Both the position numbers and the translations under genes were made by a program. From JAIBBG01 sp043748015 (GTDB lineage: Bacteria; Bacteroidota; Bacteroidia; Flavobacteriales_D; Sanyastnellaceae), in the NCBI GenBank assembly GCA_043748015.1, contig JAYTOA010000122.1:1-26877 (forward strand): a stretch of 26,877 nucleotides of DNA. The letters run 5' to 3'. Under the pieces are notes generated by a model. It worked only from the letters and a program-made list of their open reading frames with translations, was not told the DNA's origin and did not search any database. Below are positions 16,585 through 23,600 of this stretch, one piece after another. How positions within the stretch are numbered: position 1 is the stretch's first letter; the number at the start of each line of letters is the position of its first letter.

Positions 16585-17991
16585 ATGAGTGAAGAAAATC
16601 GCGATCAAAATAATTCGCAAGAGCTCGTACATAAATATGAGCAGATGTTGGCGAAAAATGAAGCTTACTATTTCGACATAGAGCAATTTGAAGAGATAAT
16701 TGATTACTACTGCGACGCAAGTGTTTTCACGCGAGCGCTGCGAGTAATTGATTATGCATATTCATTGTTTCCGGAGAATGTAACGATGATGATTCGTGAA
16801 GCGCAGATTCTCACCGGCATGGGACATCTCGCCAAAGCGATGAAGCGACTCAAAATTCTTGAGAAGATAGAACCGAATGAAGAAGTGCTTCTCACACTTG
16901 CTTCAATATATAGTCAGCAGCGAGAGCATGCAAAAGCCATCATACTTTTGAAAAAAGCACTTGCGCTTGGCGGTCGTGAATTTGAGGATGAAATTTATAT
17001 GGAGATTGCACTGGAGTACGAAAGTCTCGAACGCTATGACAAAGCGCAAGAAATCTTGATTGAAGCGATCAACAAAAGGCCGGAGAATGAAATCCTGCTT
17101 TATGAATTGGCTTATTGTTATGATATAGCTGAAAAATCCTTGGAGGCCGTTGAATTTTATCTCGCGTTTATTGAAAAACATCCTTTCAGTTTTGCGGCAT
17201 GGTACAATCTTGCGAATGCTTATCAGAAATTAGATCAAATGGAGGAAGCTTTGGAAGCATATGATTTGTGTATTGCTATTCAAGAAGATTTCACGCCGGG
17301 ATATTATAACAAGGCACACACGCTTTTTAAAATGGAGCGCTATCAGCAAGCGGTGCAAGTCTTTGAAGAAACTTATGCTTTCGAGCAACCGCAGGCACCT
17401 GTCTATTGCCACATTGGTGAGTGTTTCGAGAAGATGAACGAATATGACAAGGCTCTTTTCTATTACAAGAAAAGTATTCAGCTCGATGAAAATTATGCGG
17501 ATGCATTCCTAGGAATGGGTATCGCCCTTGACTTGATGGACAAAACGTTTGAAGGTCTTACCTATGTGGAAAGAGCGATTGATCTTGAAACCAACAACTC
17601 GGATTATTATCTTTTTCAAATAGAATTTTTAAAAAAGCTTGGCCGGCTCGAGGAAGCTGAGGCTATTGGAGAAGTTTGCATTATCCGGTTTGCAGAAAAT
17701 GCAGACCTATGGCTCGACTACTCTGATATTTTCGTGCAAAAAGAGGAAGTCGACAAAGCCATTGAGATCATCAATACCGCCTGGCAGAAATGTCCACAAA
17801 GTCACGAAATTGGTTTTCGAAAAGTTGCTTATTTGATGAAAAGTGGAAGAATTGCCGAAGCAGAAGAATTGCTGTTGCGTTTGACTGCATCGGAGACTGA
17901 GGGTTTGAAAGAACTAGAGGAGTATTACCCGGAAATAAAAAACAATGTTCTTTTTGCTGAAATTTCCTTGGGTAGATCTTCGGGTACTTAA
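16585..17991 (+). CDS. Tetratricopeptide-repeat protein, cytoplasmic
   Basis: 468 residues with no signal peptide or membrane helix. About eleven 34-residue TPR helix pairs run almost the full length. The clearest are FAAWYNLANAYQKLDQMEEA, GYYNKAHTLFKMERYQQAVQ, PVYCHIGECFEKMNEYDKAL and ADAFLGMGIALDLMDKTFEG. The characteristic W/L-G/A-Y-A-P positions are recognisable. It is a protein-binding scaffold with an unknown partner. TPR proteins of this form are widespread in Bacteroidota, and neighbouring genes give no clue. A promoter box sits just upstream, and the gap to the YdcF gene is 174 bp. Confidence 0.93.
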   Translation: MSEENRDQNNSQELVHKYEQMLAKNEAYYFDIEQFEEIIDYYCDASVFTRALRVIDYAYSLFPENVTMMIREAQILTGMGHLAKAMKRLKILEKIEPNEEVLLTLASIYSQQREHAKAIILLKKALALGGREFEDEIYMEIALEYESLERYDKAQEILIEAINKRPENEILLYELAYCYDIAEKSLEAVEFYLAFIEKHPFSFAAWYNLANAYQKLDQMEEALEAYDLCIAIQEDFTPGYYNKAHTLFKMERYQQAVQVFEETYAFEQPQAPVYCHIGECFEKMNEYDKALFYYKKSIQLDENYADAFLGMGIALDLMDKTFEGLTYVERAIDLETNNSDYYLFQIEFLKKLGRLEEAEAIGEVCIIRFAENADLWLDYSDIFVQKEEVDKAIEIINTAWQKCPQSHEIGFRKVAYLMKSGRIAEAEELLLRLTASETEGLKELEEYYPEIKNNVLFAEISLGRSSGT

Positions 17992-18093
17992 ACATGAAAA
18001 TAAAATCTCAATTTTGACTAAAGCGGAAAGGTTGTAGTAGGATATTTTGCCTGAACTCATTTTCCGCTTCCATCACTTGTGATTCATTTTACA

Positions 18094-18115
18094 CAAATCA
18101 AGGACACTTGATTTG
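18094..18115. terminator. Perfect 9-bp hairpin, possible terminator or operator
   Basis: CAAATCAAG, GACA loop, CTTGATTTG, about 100 bp after the TPR stop. There is no downstream U-tract, so Rho-independent termination is doubtful. The stem is perfect and of significant length for a short spacer. Confidence 0.35.
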
Positions 18116-18188
18116 CCTCCATTTCAATGAATAAAACAATAATATTTGTCAATGACCGGTCAATTCTCGGCGTAACTGATAATTGTCT

Positions 18189-18221
18189 TTTGATTCTACC
18201 CTTGCTTTTTTCTCATATTTG
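18189..18221 (+). promoter_or_regulatory. Likely promoter of the comA-like gene (TTTG, 21 bp, CATATTTG)
   Basis: TTTG at 18189-18192 and CATATTTG at 18214-18221, separated by 21 bp. Both fit the Bacteroidota -33/-7 pattern, with one mismatch in the -7 box (C for T). It ends 22 bp before the ATG at 18244. This is the best-formed promoter I can see in the window. Confidence 0.5.
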
Positions 18222-18243
18222 CATCTTTTGCCAATAGATATAT

Positions 18244-19029
18244 ATGAATTTCAACCTATCCAATCTTCCAGAGAGAACTAAGAAAAATCGCGAATTCGGT
18301 TTGACAATGGTCATGGACAAGGGTCTAAGCCTTAATCAAGCGAATGACCTAATTGAGTGCTCCGGTGATCTGGTGGATATTGTGAAGCTTGGTTTTGGAA
18401 CTTCTGCCTTTGCCTCGAACGTGAAGGAAAAAGTGAAACTATACAGAGATGCCAATATCGATGTGTATGTTGGAGGAACCTTGTTTGAGGCATTCTACGT
18501 TCGCGGACAATTGGATGACTACCGCAAATACATTGACGGACTTGGTCTCGACATGGTAGAAGTTTCTGATGGAAGCATGGTTCTCGATCATGATTTGAAA
18601 TGTGAACTCATTTCGAATTTTGCAAAATCGTATAAAGTACTTTCAGAAGTTGGCTCAAAAGAAGAAGGAATCCTCATCTCGCCGACGCGTTGGATAAAGA
18701 TGATGCAAACAGAGTTGCAAGCCGGTTCATGGAAAGTAATTGCCGAAGCTCGTGAAAGTGGAACTGTTGGCATTTACCGTCCGAATGGACAAGCACACGT
18801 CATGCTGATCAACAAAATCATCAAAAACGTTGACCCTCAAAGCATACTTTGGGAGGCACCCAAGAAGCCACAACAAGTTTATTTCATCAAACAATTTGGG
18901 GCCAATGTCAATTTAGGAAATATTGCTGAAAACGAAGTGATACCGCTCGAATGTCTTCGAATTGGACTGCGCGGCGATACTTTTTTCGATTTTCAATCGG
19001 AAGACATCGTCACGAAGTACAAGGCGTAA
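18244..19029 (+). CDS. comA: Phosphosulfolactate synthase (ComA) homologue
   Basis: 261 residues, the family length. ComA adds sulfite to phosphoenolpyruvate to give (R)-phosphosulfolactate, the first step of coenzyme M biosynthesis in methanogens and of sulfolactate in some bacteria. Recognisable family stretches are REFGLTMVMDKGLSLNQANDLIE (a conserved start), DIVKLGFGTSAF, VYVGGTLFEAFYVRGQLDDY, GLDMVEVSDGSMVLD, VIAEARESGTVGIYRPNGQA and ILWEAPKKPQQVYFIKQFG. It is a cytoplasmic TIM-barrel enzyme. Coenzyme M is not expected in Bacteroidota, so the product may be sulfolactate or a precursor of another sulfonate. A rhodanese follows 15 bp downstream. Confidence 0.92.
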   Translation: MNFNLSNLPERTKKNREFGLTMVMDKGLSLNQANDLIECSGDLVDIVKLGFGTSAFASNVKEKVKLYRDANIDVYVGGTLFEAFYVRGQLDDYRKYIDGLGLDMVEVSDGSMVLDHDLKCELISNFAKSYKVLSEVGSKEEGILISPTRWIKMMQTELQAGSWKVIAEARESGTVGIYRPNGQAHVMLINKIIKNVDPQSILWEAPKKPQQVYFIKQFGANVNLGNIAENEVIPLECLRIGLRGDTFFDFQSEDIVTKYKA

Positions 19030-19044
19030 TTTAATTTCGATTTC

Positions 19045-19362
19045 ATGAAAAATCTAACTGCGACCGAGCTCAACGAGTGGAAAAAATTGGGTACAATTCA
19101 TTTGTTGATTGATGTACGCGAGTCGTATGAAGTGGAAACGTGCGCTATTGGAGGAATAAATATTCCTATGGCTGACGTGTTTTCAAACATTGACAAGATT
19201 CCAAAAGATATTCCTGTTGTTATTCATTGCAAATCCGGCAGACGTTCTTGTGCTGTCATCCACGCGCTGGAAACAAAATATCATTACACCAATCTCTATT
19301 CGCTCGAAGGAGGCATCATGGCCTGGATTGAAAATATTGATCACTCTCTGGTGAAATACTGA
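19045..19362 (+). CDS. Single-domain rhodanese-like sulfurtransferase
   Basis: 105 residues, one rhodanese domain. The active-site loop is VVIHCKSGRRS with Cys62 as the persulfide-forming residue (C-x5-S pattern). LIDVRESYEVETCAIGGINIP and LEGGIMAWIENIDH are the other hallmark segments. No signal peptide is present. It starts 15 bp after the comA-like gene with no promoter between, so the two are probably one transcript. It may deliver sulfane sulfur or detoxify thiosulfate or cyanide. The actual substrate cannot be read from sequence. Confidence 0.93.
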   Translation: MKNLTATELNEWKKLGTIHLLIDVRESYEVETCAIGGINIPMADVFSNIDKIPKDIPVVIHCKSGRRSCAVIHALETKYHYTNLYSLEGGIMAWIENIDHSLVKY

Positions 19363-19434
19363 AAATGAATTCCACAATTCTTCTTTCGATAGTTGAATTA
19401 TTTTGAATTCTAAATGACTTATAAAAACAATTCT
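19363..19434. other. Convergent spacer between rhodanese and MazG genes
   Basis: 72 AT-rich bases where the plus-strand rhodanese and minus-strand MazG genes converge. No strong hairpin is visible. Confidence 0.3.
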
Positions 19435-19779
19435 CTATTTTAATTTTTCATTCGACCGATGTCGATCCTGGTCGCGATTATTTTTCTTCTCCAGATTTTT
19501 AAAGAATGCTTTTTCCAAATCGACATTGGTTTGATTGGCAAGGCAAATGACTACCCAAAGAACATCCGCCAATTCATCGGCGAGATCCAATTTTGCATCA
19601 CTTTCTTTTTCGCTTTGCTCGCCATAGCGACGTGCTATTATGCGCGCTACCTCACCCACTTCTTCAGTGAGAATGGCCATATTGGTGAGTTCGTTGAAAT
19701 ATCGAACGCCCACTGTTTTTATCCATTCGTCAACAATTCTTTGCGCATCATTGATTGAAACACTTTTCAATTCTGACAT
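19435..19779 (-). CDS. MazG-type nucleotide pyrophosphohydrolase
   Basis: 114 residues, one MazG-like all-alpha NTP-pyrophosphatase domain. The metal-binding signature EExxE ... ExxD is seen as LTEEVGEVARIIARRYGE (E39, E40, E43) and DLADELADVLWVVICLAN (E69, D72). The N-terminus MSELKSVSINDAQRIVDEWI is typical of small bacterial MazG-like enzymes that hydrolyse non-canonical or excess (d)NTPs to monophosphate and pyrophosphate. It is cytosolic and probably dimeric or tetrameric. The lysine- and arginine-rich C-terminal tail is probably disordered. It is transcribed against the neighbouring genes, and its start faces the inverted-repeat element. Confidence 0.92.
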   Translation of the reverse strand: MSELKSVSINDAQRIVDEWIKTVGVRYFNELTNMAILTEEVGEVARIIARRYGEQSEKESDAKLDLADELADVLWVVICLANQTNVDLEKAFFKNLEKKNNRDQDRHRSNEKLK

Positions 19780-19829
19780 ATTCTATTAGTTGTTTATCTA
19801 TTGGTGCAAGATGCATATAACATCATCAA

Positions 19830-19849
19830 GAATTGAAAACATTCAATTC
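19830..19849. repeat. Small inverted repeat next to the MITE-like element
   Basis: GAATTG (19830-19835), 8-nt loop, CAATTC (19844-19849), followed by a run of A. It lies 10 bp outside the left end of the element and upstream of the MazG gene. Its role is unknown. Confidence 0.3.
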
Positions 19850-19859
19850 ATAAAAAAAA

Positions 19860-19881
19860 TGATCCTACAGAATTACCCCCA
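19860..19881 (+). repeat. Left terminal inverted repeat of the MITE-like element
   Basis: Starts TGATCCTACAGAATT and ends ACCCCCA. It pairs with 20372-20393 on the opposite strand with one mismatch in 22. Confidence 0.8.
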
Positions 19882-19884
19882 GGG

Positions 19885-19903
19885 AGATTCTTCACTTCGT
19901 TTT
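19885..19903 (+). repeat. Third copy of the internal AGATTC-CACTTCGTTT repeat
   Basis: AGATTCTTCACTTCGTTT, direct-oriented relative to the copy at 19964-19986, with one mismatch (T for C). It lies directly inside the left terminal repeat. Confidence 0.7.
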
Positions 19904-19963
19904 TAGTATGTAAAGCGTCAGAATCAATTCACCGTTGAACCGAGGAATTACGTATAGTATGGA

Positions 19964-19986
19964 AGATTCCTCACTTCGTTTCGGAA
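19964..19986 (+). repeat. Left arm of a perfect 23-bp internal inverted repeat
   Basis: Starts AGATTCCTCACTTCG and continues TTTCGGAA. Its exact reverse complement is at 20137-20159. Confidence 0.85.
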
Positions 19987-20136
19987 GGACAGTTGACGCA
20001 CACAAATAGGAGCCAACAATGATTTAGAATGTGATGGACTTTTTCAATTCTATCGACATAGCATGAAAACCCTGGACCGCAGATGACAGCGAGGCGTGAA
20101 GCGCCGTACTGTCCCTCTTCCACGCTTACGTTATCA

Positions 20137-20159
20137 TTCCGAAACGAAGTGAGGAATCT
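20137..20159 (-). repeat. Right arm of the perfect 23-bp internal inverted repeat
   Basis: Reads TTCCGAAACGAAGTGAGG followed by AATCT on the plus strand, the reverse complement of 19964-19986. The arms are 150 bp apart. A secondary GGACAG/CTGTCC pair (19987-19992, 20110-20115) lies inside. Confidence 0.85.
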
Positions 20160-20254
20160 CCATTGTCTCACGCGAAGACGCGCCTTGTAAACCCAAATCA
20201 AACAATAGAAAATGCACATTCAATTTTGGACGATGAAAGTGGATTTTCTATTAC

Positions 20255-20339
20255 TTAGATTTGAGAATACCGCACGCATGGCTATAAAAAATTACTATTG
20301 CGTAATGCGGGTTAAATCCATTCTCAATGTGGAATCTAA
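20255..20339. repeat. Long imperfect hairpin, candidate structured RNA
   Basis: TTAGATTTGAGAAT (20255-20268) pairs with ATTCTCA (20320-20326) and AATCTAA (20333-20339) with a 6-base bulge. CCGCA (20270-20274) pairs with TGCGG (20306-20310), and CGCA (20275-20278) with TGCG (20299-20302). The terminal loop is about 20 nt. An outer CAATTTT/AAAATTG pair (20221-20227, 20338-20344) can extend it. The multi-segment pairing is unlikely by chance in a short spacer, but no known RNA family is recognised. Confidence 0.5.
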
Positions 20340-20371
20340 AATTGTTGTCAATTGAAAAAGGAATATCAACT

Positions 20372-20393
20372 TGGGGGTAATTCTGGAGGATCA
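20372..20393 (-). repeat. Right terminal inverted repeat of the MITE-like element
   Basis: Reads TGGGGGT then AATTCTGGAGGATCA on the plus strand, the near-perfect inverse of 19860-19881 (one mismatch in 22). Confidence 0.8.
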
Positions 20394-20645
20394 CTATAAA
20401 AAATAGATCAACATGATGTGCTGATCACTCCAGACATACCATCGGAACGTCGACGCTGATGACCAAAAACATACAAGTTTGCATTTTAAACATTTAACTG
20501 TTTGATACTTTGAAGTATTCAACCAAATAACCGAGTTGACAATAGTTTCATTTGTCAATGTGTATCATAGAAGCTAAATCTGAGTCTATGACATGCATTT
20601 TTTTCTCAGCTGATGACAAATATTTACTCTTATCGCAAGTTAACC
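20394..20645. other. Spacer between the MITE-like element and the giant surface protein
   Basis: 252 bp with no separate gene. It contains the palindrome ATACTT-TG-AAGTAT (20505-20518) and the inverted repeat TTGACAA/TTGTCAA (20536-20558). The giant gene has an alternative in-frame ATG at 20613, and an in-frame stop at 20589 limits further extension. No convincing TAnnTTTG promoter is seen. Confidence 0.45.
20536..20558 (+). promoter_or_regulatory. Inverted repeat TTGACAA-N9-TTGTCAA upstream of the giant gene
   Basis: A perfect 7-bp inverted repeat with a 9-base spacer (TAGTTTCAT), ending 87 bp before the ATG at 20646. A shorter version lies upstream of the Fe-S gene at 9181-9202. It is a possible operator. 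Confidence 0.3.
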
Positions 20646-23600
20646 ATGAATCAACTTTTACCCCTTTTGCAGAGAATGTCATTTCTGCTGATTGCCTTTG
20701 CTTATACATCTTACACGGCAAACGCAATGACGATTACAAGGACGTCCGGTTCCATTATGTATACCGATATTTCACAGGGAGTGAACTCTTGCTATCTGTC
20801 GTACATCGTTACCAATAATGATGGAATTGATTACTCAGATTTATGGGTAAACATTGGCACTTTCACTGGTACAGTGATATCGCTTAACGTGAATGAAGAT
20901 GGAGTGAGTCACATAGGCACACTCGCCAATGGTCAATCTAAGCCAGTCTTTTTTTATGTAACAGCCAATGCTGTAACAACCGTTGCGCAAGGGCACACTA
21001 TAAGAGTTTATTCGGGTTCAATAAATTCCGGGAATCTTGTTGGTAGTAGCGCTTTTTCGATAGTTTCTGTCGACAACACACTAGCTGCAAGTGCCAATCA
21101 GGTCAATTCAATAGTCTCAGGACCAAACCCTCCTCAGGTTGGCGGTATTGTTACTATAACAGTAACCGGCACCACAGGTCAGATGACGAATCAACAAGCG
21201 AACAGAGTGATGTCTTTTACTCCTGCTTCCTTTTCGACCTGGCTCCCAAATTCATATGAGTTGCAGAACACATCAATAACACTCTCCTCGCCAAATGCAG
21301 GCACACATATCAATACACTCAATATTCCCAACGGGGCAATCCTTAACAACAGCGATACACCATATACATGCGTTTACACTTTCAAAACCACCGGTGTCAC
21401 AACTGCTCCGACATTTATTAGTCCTGTTGGACACATCAGCAGCGGCGGTCAGATGAAACATAATTCTGTTGGTTCTTTTTCTAATGGAACTTTTGCTCCA
21501 ATACAACCGGCAACCATTAACGCTACAATAGCTAAGAGTGCCAGCAGCACATCTTTGAACGGAAACGGTGGCACTGTTACCTATTCGTTGGTCGCAAATA
21601 ATTCCTCCGCCTCAACTTTATCCATCGATGAATTTATCGATCAGCTTCCAATCAATGTGACTTATGTTGCCGGAACATCTAAATGGAATAATGTTACAAT
21701 AGCAAATCCTTCCATCACAGGACAACAACTAAAGTGGAGCAATCCATTCAATGTCGCCGGTAATTCTTCAGGCACACTCACCTTTCAAGCTGTCATTCCT
21801 TCGGGCAACGCGACGTATAGCAATACGGCAAAGGCAATGGTTTCCAACGTTGAGCTAGACGCGACCACTACTTTCAACGACAACTCTCCGGCATCAATCA
21901 CAGTAGTGGTTGCGAATCAACCTCCGGTCGCCGGTAATGATGCGAAGTCATTAACAAAAAGTTATGGCGCCACCGGAACTGTTGCTTCCAATGACGGTGA
22001 CCCGGAAGGTGCAGCATTAATATTTAGCATTGTTGTTCCACCTGCACATGGAACCTTATCAATGAGCTCAACCGGTTCATATGTATACACTCCAGTTTCC
22101 ACATATACCGGAAGTGATGTAATAACATACCGAGTATGCGATCCACTTTCAGCATGCACTGACGCTACATTATCCTTCTCAATAATGAGTAGCACTTGCA
22201 CTAATCAGTATTTCTGTGAAGTGGCAGCATTAGTTGGTCTTGATATGGCGGGTACCAAGGAAGGTGGCTTCTGCTGGGCGGATTTCAACAACGACGGCTT
22301 CCTCGATGTGCAAGTGAACTCATCTGATGCAGCGATCAATAATCAACTCTATTTTTCAAATAGCGGTAATTCTTTTACAAATGTCACGGATACTCATGCA
22401 AATGATCTAAACGCTACAAGTAAAGATAGAAGTGCAATCGCCGGAGACTTCAACAATGACGGCAATATGGATTTTGTCGTGAACAGCTTCAACAGAATTT
22501 CGATTTGGCTGAACAAAGGACCTGCTGCATCACCTTCTTATAGTTTCGGAACAGCAACCCAAACTGCTAATCAAATCATTCTTTCTCTCACAGGAGGTCT
22601 GAATGCTGAAGGATTGATTACTCTTGATTATGATAATGACGGTGACCTTGATATCATACTTGATAACCACGCATTCGGAGTGGACATACTCAGTAATAAC
22701 GGAAGTGGTTTTTTTACTCAGGTGGATAACAACATCACGGGACTTCCCACTACGGGAACCGATGGAGACTATATCGCAGCCGGTGATTTTGACAACGACG
22801 GCTACGTTGATTTCTGTGTAAGAAGAGCCGTTGAAAATGATATCTATCACAACAACGGCAATGGAACTTTCTCAGCCAACGCATTCAATGAAACTCCAAG
22901 CAATTCAAACAAAGGTGGCGTCTGCTGGGCTGACTTTGACAGCGATGGCGACCTTGATCTTTTCTGGGCGGATAATGGACCCAATCAAATCTGGAGAAAC
23001 AATGGAGGAGTTTTCGTCGCAACAGGAGAACCTGCAGCTTCCTCAGGAATCAATCTGAGCACTGCAACAATTGACGGATGCACTGCAGGTGACGTAGACA
23101 ACGACGGAGACATTGACTTATTCTTAGGAAACATTCATACGGACAGCTATCTGTTTTTAAATAATAATCCATCCACACTTTCTTTCACAAGACCAACTAC
23201 CCCACTCAACCGCAACATCACTCCACAAGGAAATGTGCAGGGAGTATCGTTTGTTGACTTCGATAACGATGGAGATCTGGATCTGTATGCAGCAATGGCA
23301 ACTCTGCCAAATCAACTATGGGAAAATCTAACAAACAACAATCAATACCTGCGTGTGAACGCAGTGCGCGATATAGGCGGCGTAGCAACAAACATTGCCA
23401 ACGGCGCAACAGCAGCATTGTATGACTGCAACAACAATAGAATATCACCACTGATGAATCTCTCTGCCGGTGAAGGATACGGCACTTTCGGAAATCCCGT
23501 CTTCCACTTCGGTATTACAAACCCTTCGCAACAAGTTTATGTGCGCGTTTTCTTCCCTTATAAAAATGGTGTGCGAAGTGTTGTCACAAAATCAGTTGTG

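Larger units (their letters stand above)
17992..18243. other. Intergenic region with four inverted repeats before the comA-like gene
   Basis: 252 bp with no ORF. It holds AAGCGGAAA/TTTCCGCTT (18021-18069, 31-nt loop), ATCAC/GTGAT (18072-18083), a strong CAAATCAAG/CTTGATTTG hairpin with a GACA loop (18094-18115) and the 10-bp palindrome TGACCGGTCA (18153-18162). The first three probably end the TPR transcript. The last lies close to the comA promoter and could be an operator. Confidence 0.45.
19860..20393. mobile_element. MITE-like non-coding element with 22-bp terminal inverted repeats
   Basis: The left end at 19860-19881 and the right end at 20372-20393 are inverted copies of one 22-bp sequence with a single mismatch (TGATCCTnCAGAATT followed by ACCCCCA). 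The 534 bp between hold no credible coding sequence. The interior carries a perfect 23-bp inverted repeat (19964-19986 with 20137-20159), a third related copy (19885-19903) and a long imperfect hairpin at 20255-20339. The internal motif resembles the AGATTCCTCACTTCGTT-type repeats that I recall as common in Bacteroidota spacers. No clear target duplication abuts the ends. It could be a non-autonomous transposon, a structured RNA locus, or both. Confidence 0.7.

Noticed and set aside
19971..20219. 82-codon minus-strand ORF inside the MITE-like element
   Set aside because: It overlaps the inverted repeats and part of it is encoded by the repeat arms. No fold, start context or conserved motif is seen. 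It might be a remnant of an older coding sequence, but I cannot support it.
19840..20410. Target-site duplication flanking the MITE-like element
   Set aside because: Both flanks contain A-rich ATAAAAAA stretches, but these do not abut the ends symmetrically, so I do not claim a duplication.
20552..20818. 88-codon plus-strand ORF overlapping the start of the giant gene
   Set aside because: It is in a different frame from the giant gene, which has the signal peptide and the long open frame. The product is not recognisable.
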